Made by a program: the position numbers and the translations under genes. From an uncultured Blautia sp. (lineage in GTDB: Bacteria; Bacillota; Clostridia; Lachnospirales; Lachnospiraceae): a stretch of DNA of 14,161 nt. Position 1 is the stretch's first letter. Every line of letters starts with the position of its first letter. Below are positions 6,243 to 12,958 of this stretch, piece after piece. Under the pieces are notes generated by a model. That model did no database searches, had not been told where the DNA came from, and saw only the letters and a program-made list of their open reading frames with translations. The stretch covers positions 1 to 14,161 of the forward strand of contig UQLX01000048.1 of the NCBI GenBank assembly GCA_900541985.1, written 5' to 3'.

Positions 6243-7553
6243 TTAAGCAACCGGCTGATTCAGGCAGAGCAGGATACCAAAGATACCTGTCACACCGGTT
6301 CCTGTAGCGCCAAGTCCGGTAATGGAAGCTGCCAGTGCGCCGCAGGCGCCGCCGATACATGCAGTAATAAAAGGTTTCCCAAATCTGAGATTGACACCGA
6401 AAATCGCCGACTCGGTAATACCCATGCAGGCGCTTAATGCGGAAGGAACTGCCATGGATTTGATCTTCTGATCTTTTGTTTTAAGAGCAACTGCAAGCGC
6501 TGCACCGCCCTGTGCCAGGTTTGCCGCAGATGCCAGAGGAAGCCAGAAGGTCATTCCAAACTTGGCGATCTGTCCCAGATCGATGATGGTGTACATATGA
6601 TGAACACCGGCTACTACGGTTGGTGCATAAAAAGCACCCATGATAAAGCTTCCAATACCGAAAGGCAGAGCGATCAGCCACTGTACGCCGTCCAGAATTC
6701 CGTTTTCAATTGTAACAAATACCGGTCCGATAATGGAAAGTGTTAAATAGCCTGTTACGAAAACACTGATAAGAGGTGTCACAAAAAGATCCAGCATTGC
6801 AGGAACTACTTTATGAAGCCTTTTCTCGATCTGTACCAGTACCCATACGGCGATCACTACCGGGATCACATGTCCCTGATAGCCTACCATATCAATGGAA
6901 TAAAGCCCGAACCATACCTTCTGGGTAGCCTGTACCCCTTCTGTTGCAACTGTCCATGCATTCTGCAGATTTGGATGGATCATGATCATACCGATCACGG
7001 CTGCCAGATACGGATTGGCTCCAAAAACCTTACCGGCACTGTAGGCAATGAGAATTGGCAGGAACGTGTAGGCAGTGTTGCTGAAGATCTGCGCAAACGT
7101 ATAAATAGATCCGCTTGTATTGATATCCAGAAATCCATTGTTTACCATGAAATTCAGCGCTTCCATGATACCCATAAGGAAACCGCTGGCAACAATCGCC
7201 GGAATGATCGGAACAAAAATATCTCCAAGTGTCTTGATCAGTCTCTGGAATGGATTTGCCTTTGACGCCGCTACCTGTTTCAGTTCCTCCTTGCTGCTCT
7301 CGGAAATACCGGCAATCCTGATAAATTCATCATAAACCTTATTCACGACTCCTGTTCCCAGGATGATCTGCATCTGCCCCTGGGCGAAAAATACACCCTT
7401 TACTCCGTCAATATTTTCTACCGTATCCTTGTCTGCCTTACTGTTGTCTGCGATCACAAGACGAAGACGTGTGGCACAGTGTGCTGCAGAAATAATGTTG
7501 TCTTTTTTCCCTACATGATCGTAAATCTGCTGGGCTATTTTTTGGTAGTCCAT
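6243..7553 (-). CDS. scrA: Sucrose-type PTS EIIBC component, truncated by internal deletion
   Basis: This 436-aa protein would import a disaccharide, probably sucrose, and phosphorylate it. Residues 1-90 are the EIIB domain with the phosphocysteine motif HCATRLR (Cys26) and the GVFFAQGQMQIILG segment. From about 105 onward runs the EIIC membrane domain with GVHHMYTIIDLGQ, LAQGGAALAV and GITESAIFGVNLRFGKPF. Full sucrose EIIBC is about 455-480 aa, or 620-660 with fused EIIA. Here the protein stops after GILLCLNQPVA, before the last membrane helix, and half an EIIA follows in frame. The sucrose assignment rests on EIIC similarity plus adjacency to scrB and a LacI regulator; trehalose or beta-glucoside is less likely. 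AGGAGG at 7559-7564 supports the start. Confidence 0.88.
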   Translation of the reverse strand: MDYQKIAQQIYDHVGKKDNIISAAHCATRLRLVIADNSKADKDTVENIDGVKGVFFAQGQMQIILGTGVVNKVYDEFIRIAGISESSKEELKQVAASKANPFQRLIKTLGDIFVPIIPAIVASGFLMGIMEALNFMVNNGFLDINTSGSIYTFAQIFSNTAYTFLPILIAYSAGKVFGANPYLAAVIGMIMIHPNLQNAWTVATEGVQATQKVWFGLYSIDMVGYQGHVIPVVIAVWVLVQIEKRLHKVVPAMLDLFVTPLISVFVTGYLTLSIIGPVFVTIENGILDGVQWLIALPFGIGSFIMGAFYAPTVVAGVHHMYTIIDLGQIAKFGMTFWLPLASAANLAQGGAALAVALKTKDQKIKSMAVPSALSACMGITESAIFGVNLRFGKPFITACIGGACGALAASITGLGATGTGVTGIFGILLCLNQPVA

Positions 7554-7582
7554 AGCTTCCTCCTTTTCTTTTCCCTTTTATT

Positions 7583-7598
7583 ATGTTATCGTTTCCAT
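7583..7598 (-). promoter_or_regulatory. LacI-type / cre-like operator in the scrA leader
   Basis: On the - strand ATGGAAACGATAACAT fits the catabolite-responsive element pattern WTGNAANCGNWWNCAW at every position. It also has the central CG typical of LacI-family operators. It lies about 75-90 bases downstream of the predicted scrA start site, so it could act as a roadblock or looping partner. Confidence 0.6.
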
Positions 7599-7650
7599 AT
7601 AATATTCTTCTTTGCTTCTTTACTTTTATTTATTTTTACCGCTTTTCTAT

Positions 7651-7666
7651 ATGGAATCGTTCACAT
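7651..7666 (+). promoter_or_regulatory. Second LacI-type / cre-like operator at the scrA start site
   Basis: ATGGAATCGTTCACAT matches the first operator at 16 of 20 positions when flanking bases are included, in the opposite orientation. It breaks the cre pattern at one position. It lies just downstream of the -10, covering about +5 to +20, an ideal repressor position. Confidence 0.6.
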
Positions 7667-7677
7667 ATCTTGATTTT

Positions 7678-7706
7678 ATTATATTCCTGTGTTTTTCAAT
7701 TGTAAA
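7678..7706 (-). promoter_or_regulatory. Strong sigma-A promoter of the scrAB operon
   Basis: On the - strand TTTACA (7706-7701), exactly 17 bases and TATAAT (7683-7678) form a near-consensus promoter. The start would be near 7671, leaving a leader of about 115 bases that contains both operators. Confidence 0.75.
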
Positions 7707-7770
7707 GACGGAAAATATAATAAATATCTTTCCCTGATTTTGTACACATTAGACAAATTTTTCTTTTAAT

Positions 7771-7822
7771 AAAAGAAACCGGAAGAAGCCAGATCCTGTT
7801 TTCTGGTTTCCCCCGGTCTTTT
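7771..7822 (-). terminator. Terminator of the LacI-type regulator gene
   Basis: AAAAGAAACCGG (7771-7782) pairs with CCGGTCTTTT (7813-7822) across a two-base bulge. CCAG/CTGG (7789-7792, 7803-7806) forms an inner stem. On the - strand the fold ends in TTTCTTTT and begins right after the regulator's stop codon. Confidence 0.7.
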
Positions 7823-7823
7823 C

Positions 7824-8813
7824 TCACTGAGAATTTCTGTGGGATTTTCTGAGAACGATTTCACATCCCATTTTTATTTCTTTTTTTATGCCGCTTTCTG
7901 ATTCCATCAGATCTACAAGCATGGAAGCCGCCTCCATACCGCTTGTTTTATAAAAAAAATGTACGGTTGTCAGCTTGGGATCGATAATCTTTCCCGGTGT
8001 TCCGTCTCCGATGCCCACTACCTGCACATCCTCCGGTATCCGCAGCCCTTTTTCTTTCATATATGTTATAGCGCCTACCGCCATGGTATCTGTAGCGCAC
8101 ATCAGCGAATCTACACTCGGATCTCTTCCAAAAATTCTTTCCGCACATTCATATCCGGATTCCATGGTAAAATTTCCTGTTTCCATCATTTCCGGGGCCA
8201 CGGACAGCCTGTGCTTTTTCAAAGCATCCTCAAAACCTTTTCTGCGCCTTGTTCCAACCGCTTCATCCTTTTCTGTGACTCCGATGTAGGCAGGCTTTTT
8301 TCCATGCTCCAGAAGCTTATCCGCAATCATATAGGCTGCCTGATGATCGTCCTGGTATACACAGGGATATCCATCCAGCTTCTGTCCCAGGATCACGATC
8401 GGAACCTTATATTCCTTCAGCATCTGCTTATGCTTTCTGGTAAACATTGTCGCAATAAATACCACTCCATCCACCTGATTATCCCGAAAAAGAGAAAGAG
8501 ACTTCAATTCCTCTTCAATATCATTATTGGTGTTTGCCAGTATGATCTGATATCCTTTTTTGGTCAGTACGTCACTGATGCCTGCCACCTCACGACTGAT
8601 GGTATCTGAATTAATCTTTGGAAGAACCACTCCCACCAGTTTTGTTTTTTTTGTCCGGAGCATCTGCGCCTGTGCAGAAGGCTGATATCCGGTCTCCTGA
8701 ATCACCTTCCGGATTTTTTCTTTTTTTTCTTCACTTACATATCCGTCATTTAAATATCTGGATACCGTTGTTCTGGAAACACCGGCCAGTTTGGCAATCT
8801 CGTTAATATTCAT
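7824..8813 (-). CDS. scrR: LacI-family transcriptional regulator, probable sucrose operon repressor
   Basis: This 329-aa regulator has the classic N-terminal helix-turn-helix, INEIAKLAGVSRTTVSRYLND (residues 2-22), then the hinge around GYQPSAQAQMLRTKKT. A periplasmic-binding-protein-like sensor domain follows from about residue 60, with VGVVLP, DGVVFIATMF, CATDTMAVGAITYMKEKG and DVQVVGIGDG. Length and layout fit ScrR/GalR types. It precedes scrA in the same direction with its own terminator between, and two LacI-type operators sit at the scrA promoter, so it most likely represses scrAB. A weaker AATCGTTC element at 8851-8858 in its own leader hints at autoregulation. GGGAGG (8821-8826) supports the start. 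The effector is inferred from context only. Confidence 0.85.
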   Translation of the reverse strand: MNINEIAKLAGVSRTTVSRYLNDGYVSEEKKEKIRKVIQETGYQPSAQAQMLRTKKTKLVGVVLPKINSDTISREVAGISDVLTKKGYQIILANTNNDIEEELKSLSLFRDNQVDGVVFIATMFTRKHKQMLKEYKVPIVILGQKLDGYPCVYQDDHQAAYMIADKLLEHGKKPAYIGVTEKDEAVGTRRRKGFEDALKKHRLSVAPEMMETGNFTMESGYECAERIFGRDPSVDSLMCATDTMAVGAITYMKEKGLRIPEDVQVVGIGDGTPGKIIDPKLTTVHFFYKTSGMEAASMLVDLMESESGIKKEIKMGCEIVLRKSHRNSQ

Positions 8814-8982
8814 AAAGGAGCCTCCCTTGTCATCTATGTCTATCTTACCAAATCGTTCCTCTGTTTACCAGTCTTTCTCCTGGATATTGACAATCTTCTT
8901 CCATAAATCATATGTATCGGGATTTTGGCATATATATGTCAAAGCGCCAAAAGTTTTGACTATCAAAATATTTATTAAAAAT

Positions 8983-9001
8983 TTGTAAAAGCCCTTTACA
9001 A
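8983..9001. repeat. Palindrome over the -35 of the hlyIII promoter
   Basis: TTGTAAA (8983-8989), five bases, then TTTACAA (8995-9001) form a perfect 7-bp inverted repeat. It covers the TTTACA used as the -35, as expected for an operator. Confidence 0.5.
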
Positions 9002-9023
9002 CCACGAATTTTTGATATATAGT
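8995..9023 (+). promoter_or_regulatory. Promoter of the hemolysin III-family gene
   Basis: TTTACA (8995-9000), 17 bases and TATAGT (9018-9023) give five of six matches at each element. Transcription would start near 9030, about 75 bases before the ATG. Confidence 0.6.
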
Positions 9024-9037
9024 TGTCATATACTTTA

Positions 9038-9060
9038 CATGTAGTATTTATTACTACATG
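9038..9060. repeat. 9-bp palindrome just after the hlyIII start site
   Basis: CATGTAGTA (9038-9046) and TACTACATG (9052-9060) are perfect inverted copies around five bases. The repeat lies at about +8 to +30 of the predicted transcript. It can be a repressor site or a 5' mRNA hairpin. It does not involve the SD at 9090-9095. Confidence 0.55.
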
Positions 9061-9103
9061 ATATTAGCATCTATGTTCAGACTAAATTCAGGAGGCGATT
9101 CTA

Positions 9104-9766
9104 ATGAAACTGAAACTGAAAGACCCATGGAGCGCGATCACTCATGGTATTGCCGTACTTCTGGCCTGTGCCGGAGCTGCTCCCCTTCTTATAAAAGCTG
9201 CCCGTGCAGAAGATACGCTTCATATTACTGCACTTGCAGTATTTATCCTGACGATGATTCTTTTATATACAGCCAGTACCATTTATCATTCTGTAGATTC
9301 AACAGAAAAAGTAAACCGGAGGCTGCGTAAAATAGATCATATGATGATCTTTATCATGATAGCGGGAAGCTATACTCCGGTATGCCTCATCGCCCTTCAT
9401 AACAGAGTCGGTTATATCCTCTGCGGACTTGTATGGACGATCGCCATAGCCGGCATCCTGTTGAAAGGCTTCTGGATCAACTGTCCCAAGTGGCTTTCTT
9501 CGGTGCTGTATATCGGAATGGGCTGGCTGTGTGTACTTGCCTTTGTCCCCATCTTCCACTCTCTTCCCAGAGCCGGATTCAACTGGCTTCTGGCAGGCGG
9601 CATTATCTATACCATCGGCGGGATCATCTATGGACTGAAGCTTCCTATCTTTAACTCAAAACACAAAAGCTTCGGTTCCCATGAAATCTTTCATGTATTC
9701 ATTATGCTTGGAAGTGCCTGCCACTTTATCGTCATGTATTTCTTTATCTCAAACATGCCTTTATAA
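9104..9766 (+). CDS. Hemolysin III / PAQR-family (TrhA-like) membrane protein
   Basis: This 220-aa integral membrane protein has seven predicted helices. The PAQR/hemolysin III signature is complete: STIYHS with His62 at the end of a helix, DHMMIFIMIAGSYTP in the next helix, and SHEIFHVF with His193 and His197 near the C-terminus. These three histidines are the expected metal ligands. Bacterial members are tied to membrane lipid and fluidity homeostasis (E. coli TrhA). The name hemolysin is historical and should not be read as a toxin call. AGGAGG at 9090-9095 fixes the ATG at 9104. It is a single gene with its own promoter and a strong terminator, divergent from the LacI regulator. Confidence 0.92.
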   Translation: MKLKLKDPWSAITHGIAVLLACAGAAPLLIKAARAEDTLHITALAVFILTMILLYTASTIYHSVDSTEKVNRRLRKIDHMMIFIMIAGSYTPVCLIALHNRVGYILCGLVWTIAIAGILLKGFWINCPKWLSSVLYIGMGWLCVLAFVPIFHSLPRAGFNWLLAGGIIYTIGGIIYGLKLPIFNSKHKSFGSHEIFHVFIMLGSACHFIVMYFFISNMPL

Positions 9767-9772
9767 AAAGAC

Positions 9773-9820
9773 CTCCCCTTATCCCTCAGCCATTTATTTC
9801 TGAAGGATAAGGGGAGTTTT
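9773..9820. terminator. Strong bidirectional terminator between hlyIII and yhbQ
   Basis: CTCCCCTTATCC (9773-9784) pairs perfectly with GGATAAGGGGAG (9805-9816) and is followed by TTTTGTTTT. An A-rich run on the other side lets it also end the convergent GIY-YIG transcript. Confidence 0.9.
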
Positions 9821-9824
9821 GTTT

Positions 9825-10067
9825 TCAGAATTCCATTAATCTGTCCTTCTGTTTCCGGGTCAGCTTTTTGATCTGACATTCTCTTTTCATAGCCTCTTCT
9901 TTCGTGGAAAACCCTTCATAATAGGCAAGTGTTACCGGTCGCTTTGCCTTTGTATATTTCGCTCCGCTCTTCCCCTCATTATGTGCCTTCAGACGCTTTT
10001 CAAGACAGTTTGTCCACCCGGTATAAAGACTTCCGTCTCCACATCGGACCATATAGGTATAATTCAT
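9825..10067 (-). CDS. GIY-YIG domain protein, YhbQ/UPF0213 family
   Basis: This 80-aa protein is a bare GIY-YIG nuclease fold. MNYTYMVRCGDGSLYTGWT carries the two motif tyrosines. RLKAHNEG holds the conserved arginine helix, and KEEAMKRECQIKKL the metal-binding glutamate. The size equals that of YhbQ/YazA-type single-domain members. These act on DNA in the family members studied, but the cellular role is not settled. GGAG at 10074-10077, six bases before the ATG, supports the start. The gene stands alone between terminators, and no clear promoter was found in the 250-base gap upstream. Confidence 0.9.
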   Translation of the reverse strand: MNYTYMVRCGDGSLYTGWTNCLEKRLKAHNEGKSGAKYTKAKRPVTLAYYEGFSTKEEAMKRECQIKKLTRKQKDRLMEF

Positions 10068-10223
10068 CTTCTTCTCCTTTTATGTAAAGGACAACTGCCA
10101 TTCTCTGCAGCAGCCATCCCCTGTTACTTTTCCTTACATCTATGATCAAGCAGCCGGATTTTGATGGTGTATCGCTGATTCCCGAATAATATTTCCACAA
10201 AAAGAAATTTTATGGGATAACAG

Positions 10224-10276
10224 AAAAAGCAGGTAGGAGAACTGCCGACTGCGGATTTTTATTCCCACCTGCTTTT
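10224..10276. terminator. Terminator downstream of spoIIQ
   Basis: AAAAGCAGGT (10225-10234) pairs with ACCTGCTTTT (10267-10276), with a 32-base interior region. On the - strand it ends in GCTTTTTC, about 45 bases after the spoIIQ stop. The + strand side also has a T-tract. The rest of 10068-10320 shows no gene I can support. Confidence 0.75.
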
Positions 10277-10320
10277 ATTATACGTTGTTTTCTATTTTTT
10301 GTGAATCATCTGTTCCTGAT

Positions 10321-11142
10321 TTATTCCGGAAGATAGGCAATGGGATCCACAGGCTCTCCGTCTTTTTTCATAGCAAAGTAAAGGTTGCTTCCCTCCTCGC
10401 TGTAATACTTGGTAGGAGCTGCAATATAACCGATCACATCGCCCTTTTCCACGGTCTGTCCTTCTTCCACTGCCAGATCCTTCAGCTGCCCGTAAACAGC
10501 CTGATAACCGCTTCCAAGCTCCATGGTAACCGTAGTTCCGGTCTGCGCGTTTTCCTCGATAGAATACACGGTTCCCGGCACAGATGCAAGTACCGGAGTC
10601 CCCTCCACAGCCTGAACTGCAATGGCAGGATTCAGTTTATACTGATCCAGAGTGGGAAAATATATCGTCTGATCCATATTATAATCCAACAGGATATTCC
10701 CATTTACCGGCCACTCCATCTGTGTTTCCTCCGAGAAGCTCAAAGAAGGGGCCGAAACAGCCCCTGCTGCCGTTTCTGTATCCTGAGGCTGTGTTTCCTG
10801 AGTGTTTTCTTCTGTATCCTGATTTTGTTCTTCCGGTGTCTCTTCTGCTGTATCTGTAGTTTGTTCCTCTTCAATCTTTGCTTCTGTACTTTCTTTTTCT
10901 GTCAGGATATCTTCTTCTGCATTTTCCATATCAGCTTCTACCTGGCTGGTATCCGCATCTACTGAAAACTCTTCTTCCGTATTTTCTGCTCTGTCCTCTT
11001 CCACACTCACCAGCTCTTTCTGTTCCCGCACCTTCTCTTCTGGCTTTGATGTACCAAGCTGATATGCCCCGATTCCGGCTGCAGCAATTACTGCCAGAAG
11101 GGCTGCATTTGCAGTATACTTTACAATTCTGTTTTTTGTCAT
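10321..11142 (-). CDS. spoIIQ: SpoIIQ-like sporulation protein with degenerate LytM/M23 domain
   Basis: This 273-aa protein has one N-terminal membrane helix (about residues 8-28). A very acidic, low-complexity Glu/Thr/Gln linker follows (about 33-130), then a C-terminal LytM domain (about 145-273). In spore formers SpoIIQ sits in the forespore membrane and bridges the intermembrane space to SpoIIIAH during engulfment. The LytM fold is recognisable by GTPVLASVPGTV, VEEGQTVEKGDVIG and DGEPVDPIAYL. All metal ligands are gone: the usual HxxxD reads around LNPAIA, and HLHFE reads NLYFAM (253-258). I chose the ATG at 11142 because GAGGTG (11151-11156) precedes it; the upstream in-frame ATG at 11211 has no SD. 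Placement after spoIID matches C. difficile. A plain M23-like protein is the alternative. Confidence 0.8.
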   Translation of the reverse strand: MTKNRIVKYTANAALLAVIAAAGIGAYQLGTSKPEEKVREQKELVSVEEDRAENTEEEFSVDADTSQVEADMENAEEDILTEKESTEAKIEEEQTTDTAEETPEEQNQDTEENTQETQPQDTETAAGAVSAPSLSFSEETQMEWPVNGNILLDYNMDQTIYFPTLDQYKLNPAIAVQAVEGTPVLASVPGTVYSIEENAQTGTTVTMELGSGYQAVYGQLKDLAVEEGQTVEKGDVIGYIAAPTKYYSEEGSNLYFAMKKDGEPVDPIAYLPE

Positions 11143-11180
11143 ATTCCTTTCACCTCTGCTTATAATCATTTCTGTATTTA

Positions 11181-11209
11181 TAGAGTGTCCAGAATATGTA
11201 AGTCTATAC
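11181..11209 (-). promoter_or_regulatory. Candidate sigma-F promoter of spoIIQ
   Basis: On the - strand GTATA (11209-11205), 14 bases, then GGACACTCTA (11190-11181) resembles the sigma-F pattern GYATA / GGNNANANTA with one departure in the -10. Sigma-F control of spoIIQ is known in Bacillus and fits the forespore role. The predicted start is about 30 bases upstream of the ATG. Confidence 0.45.
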
Positions 11210-11243
11210 ACAGAATCCCTGCTTTCTATCAGTATTTTATCAG

Positions 11244-12065
11244 CTATCTCTCATAAATGGTCAGTTCCATCTCCGGAAAATAAGTTTCCAGGATCTTTTT
11301 CCAGTCGCTCCCCCCTTTTGCCATTTCGTTTCCACCGTTCTGGGAAAACCCCAGTCCATGTCCTCTTCCTTTACACAAAAATCGAATCTGTTCTCCTATT
11401 TTCTGGATGGAAAAATTAGCAGAAGCAAGCCCCATTCCTCTTGCAAAAGCTTCTCCTTCAAGAATATTTCCGTCTGCTGTCAGACTCTTTATATAACCAG
11501 AAGCCTCTCTTTCCCTGATATTCAGGCTGGAAGGCATCTGCTGCTGAGAAATATATGTACTGTTCAGATAAAAGGGAGAATTCTTGTCTGCGCTGCTGTC
11601 TACTGACTTTAAATAGGAATATTGCACATCATGAAAAGCCTCCTGTCCATTTCTTGTCACTCCCCCACTGATCTCATGATAGGGAACCAGCTTCAGTTTC
11701 CCATTTGCAGTCAGCACCTGTCCTTTTGTTTCTTCTGCTGCATTTTCATATACAGAAGCCGGAAGCTTCCACAGAGGGTTTTCGTTTTCTGTTACGCCGC
11801 CTGTTTCCTGAAGCGCCCGGGAAAAATCCGTCTCTTCAATTTTCCGGAAAAAATTGGTCCTCGCTATCACTGTCTGTGCCTTTATTGCTTCTTTCTGATA
11901 ATCCTCCGGAATCTGTCGGGCTGCCAGTACCGGAATAAACATTTCCGGGTCAGGACTGCGATTGAGAATTGCTGTTTCAATTCCATTAATCGCCATAGTC
12001 AGCAGATATGGTACAAAAAACAAAGACAAAAAAAATGAATACCGAAAAGTTTCCTTCTTCTTCAT
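11244..12065 (-). CDS. spoIID: Stage II sporulation protein D, lytic transglycosylase
   Basis: This 273-aa membrane-anchored enzyme cuts glycan strands during engulfment. A signal-anchor helix spans about residues 9-28. YQKEAIKAQTVIART carries the catalytic glutamate (Glu59), and PYHEISGGVTRNG matches the SpoIID YxxxSGGxT core. The C-terminal GRGHGLGFSQNGGNEMAKGGSDWKKIL is the family hallmark. It is shorter than B. subtilis SpoIID (about 340 aa) but complete for all motifs. AAGG at 12076-12079 supports the start. spoIIQ follows by 101 bases in the same direction, as in other Clostridia where the two products work together in engulfment. Confidence 0.93.
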   Translation of the reverse strand: MKKKETFRYSFFLSLFFVPYLLTMAINGIETAILNRSPDPEMFIPVLAARQIPEDYQKEAIKAQTVIARTNFFRKIEETDFSRALQETGGVTENENPLWKLPASVYENAAEETKGQVLTANGKLKLVPYHEISGGVTRNGQEAFHDVQYSYLKSVDSSADKNSPFYLNSTYISQQQMPSSLNIREREASGYIKSLTADGNILEGEAFARGMGLASANFSIQKIGEQIRFLCKGRGHGLGFSQNGGNEMAKGGSDWKKILETYFPEMELTIYER

Positions 12066-12092
12066 CTTATTTTTTCCTTATGTATTTTTCTT

Positions 12093-12121
12093 AATATATG
12101 TCGTTTTCTGCTGTTTTATTC
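12093..12121 (-). promoter_or_regulatory. Candidate sigma-E promoter of spoIID
   Basis: On the - strand GAATAAA (12121-12115), 14 bases, then CATATATT (12100-12093) compares with the sigma-E elements ATA and CATACAAT (six of eight at the -10). The mother-cell sigma factor is the expected regulator. The start would lie about 20 bases before the ATG. Confidence 0.45.
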
Positions 12122-12175
12122 TATTCTTGTCAGACCTCCAGTGTGGTATTATAATAAAAAAATTATAGGAAATAA

Positions 12176-12448
12176 TTCTATGGCAGTAATTATTCTGGAA
12201 TCCGTACTCTTTTAATTATTTCAATTGATAAAAAGCTTCCAACCATCAACGGCCTGAAAAAATCCAGAAACAGAAAAACTCCCGCCCAGCTCACAAAGGA
12301 TCTGGGCAGGAGCAAGCCTGTTATTGTTCTGAATCGTTTCCCGGAAATGTAATTACCTGTTTATTCTGGAAAAATTCATGCGGATCCCTTAAAAAAGGAA
12401 GCTCATACAAGTATCATTCAGGAACTAAATAAAACCATCCCGGCAAGG
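12176..12448 (+). other. Stretch without a firm gene; possible decayed + strand frame
   Basis: Between spoIID and the orphan gene no intact ORF is convincing. One + strand frame stays open across this stretch except for a single TAA at 12350-12352. It reads like protein in places (KKLPTINGLKKSRN before the stop, KKEAHTSIIQELNKTIP after it) and ends at the + strand terminator at 12445-12488. ATAGGA before an ATG at 12180 opens only an 11-codon frame. I recognise no family. It may be a decayed gene or chance. Confidence 0.2.
12274..12312 (-). terminator. Terminator of the orphan 135-aa gene
   Basis: On the - strand CTCCTGCCCAG (12312-12302) pairs with CTGGGCGGGAG (12289-12279): eleven pairs with one G-U. 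Five T residues (12278-12274) follow. It lies about 100 bases past the stop of the upstream - strand gene. Confidence 0.8.
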
Positions 12449-12821
12449 TCTCCTTCAAATCTACAGTTCCTGAAGGAGATCTTGTTTTATGCAGGTTTCT
12501 GTTTCTGTCTCCCGGTCCCTGTTTCCATGGCATCACTTCCTTTAAGGACAGCCGATACCTGCTGTATGGATAAAATACTCCCATTTCTTTTATCTTCGGA
12601 ATATTTCTGCTTTTCAGTTCCAAGTTTCTATTTTTGCTTATAAGGTCTTTTACTTCACTTCCAGAATGATTCCAAATCCCATCTCCTCCTGTCAAAAAGA
12701 AAGCATTTCCATTTTCTGTACAGACTCTTACAAATTCTTTTTTATTTCCACCAAACATCTTTGTACCAAAGCAGATTACAGCAGTGACTATCATACGGAA
12801 AAACTCTTTGAATCCTCTCAT
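12414..12821 (-). CDS. Hypothetical protein, 135 aa, N-terminal hydrophobic helix
   Basis: I do not recognise a family. The first 25 residues (MRGFKEFFRMIVTAVICFGT, then KMFGG) form a short hydrophobic segment that could be a membrane anchor. The rest is basic and polar, rich in Lys, Arg, Asn and Gly, with KSRNIPKIKEMGVFYPYSRY and a Trp/Pro-rich tail. AGGAGG (12828-12833), six bases before the ATG, and a strong terminator downstream argue that it is expressed. Against it, the last quarter overlaps a 13-bp hairpin that looks like a terminator for the other strand, so the C-terminus may be out of frame or the ORF may be decayed. A leader of about 125 bases with alternative hairpins precedes it. 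Confidence 0.45.
   Translation of the reverse strand: MRGFKEFFRMIVTAVICFGTKMFGGNKKEFVRVCTENGNAFFLTGGDGIWNHSGSEVKDLISKNRNLELKSRNIPKIKEMGVFYPYSRYRLSLKEVMPWKQGPGDRNRNLHKTRSPSGTVDLKETLPGWFYLVPE
12445..12488 (+). terminator. + strand terminator-like hairpin inside the orphan ORF
   Basis: AAGGTCTCCTTCA (12445-12457) pairs with TGAAGGAGATCTT (12471-12483): thirteen pairs with one G-U, followed by GTTTT. On the + strand it has the shape of an intrinsic terminator, but no clear + strand gene ends here. On the - strand it lies within coding sequence and lacks a T-tract. Confidence 0.5.
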
Positions 12822-12843
12822 AATGATCCTCCTACTTATTTGT

Positions 12844-12958
12844 TACTGTTCGCCCCATTCATCCCGCGAAATCATACTATGTGAACATGAACAGTACCTC
12901 CTATTCTTCTGCCTGTCCATCAGGGCTGCGCCTTCCCTGCAGTGTTTCAGGTACTATA
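12844..12958 (-). promoter_or_regulatory. Structured leader upstream of the orphan gene
   Basis: A -10-like TATAGT (12958-12953) with a poor -35 (TTTCTA, 17 bases away) could start a leader of about 125 bases. CAGGG/CCCTG (12921-12925, 12935-12939) forms one hairpin. TACTGTTC (12844-12851) can pair with GAACAGTA (12889-12896), and TTCGC (12849-12853) with GCGAA (12866-12870). The last two share TTC and exclude each other. A second AGGAGG within 12897-12903 precedes only a three-codon frame. No known riboswitch consensus was recognised. Confidence 0.3.

Noticed and set aside
7959..8609. 216-aa open frame on the + strand inside the LacI-type gene
   Set aside because: It lies antisense to an intact regulator and shows no independent RBS or motif.
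8914..8942. TTGACA on the - strand as lacI promoter -35
   Set aside because: The -35 is perfect but no acceptable -10 appears at 16-18 bases (CGATAC at 17), so the lacI promoter is left uncalled.
9104..9766. Reading the hemolysin III name as a virulence toxin
   Set aside because: The PAQR histidine pattern and seven helices point to a housekeeping membrane-homeostasis protein; nothing here supports toxin function.
11143..11211. Longer start for spoIIQ at 11211
   Set aside because: There is no SD at 11211, the extra 23 residues would precede the signal anchor, and they overlap the candidate sigma-F promoter.
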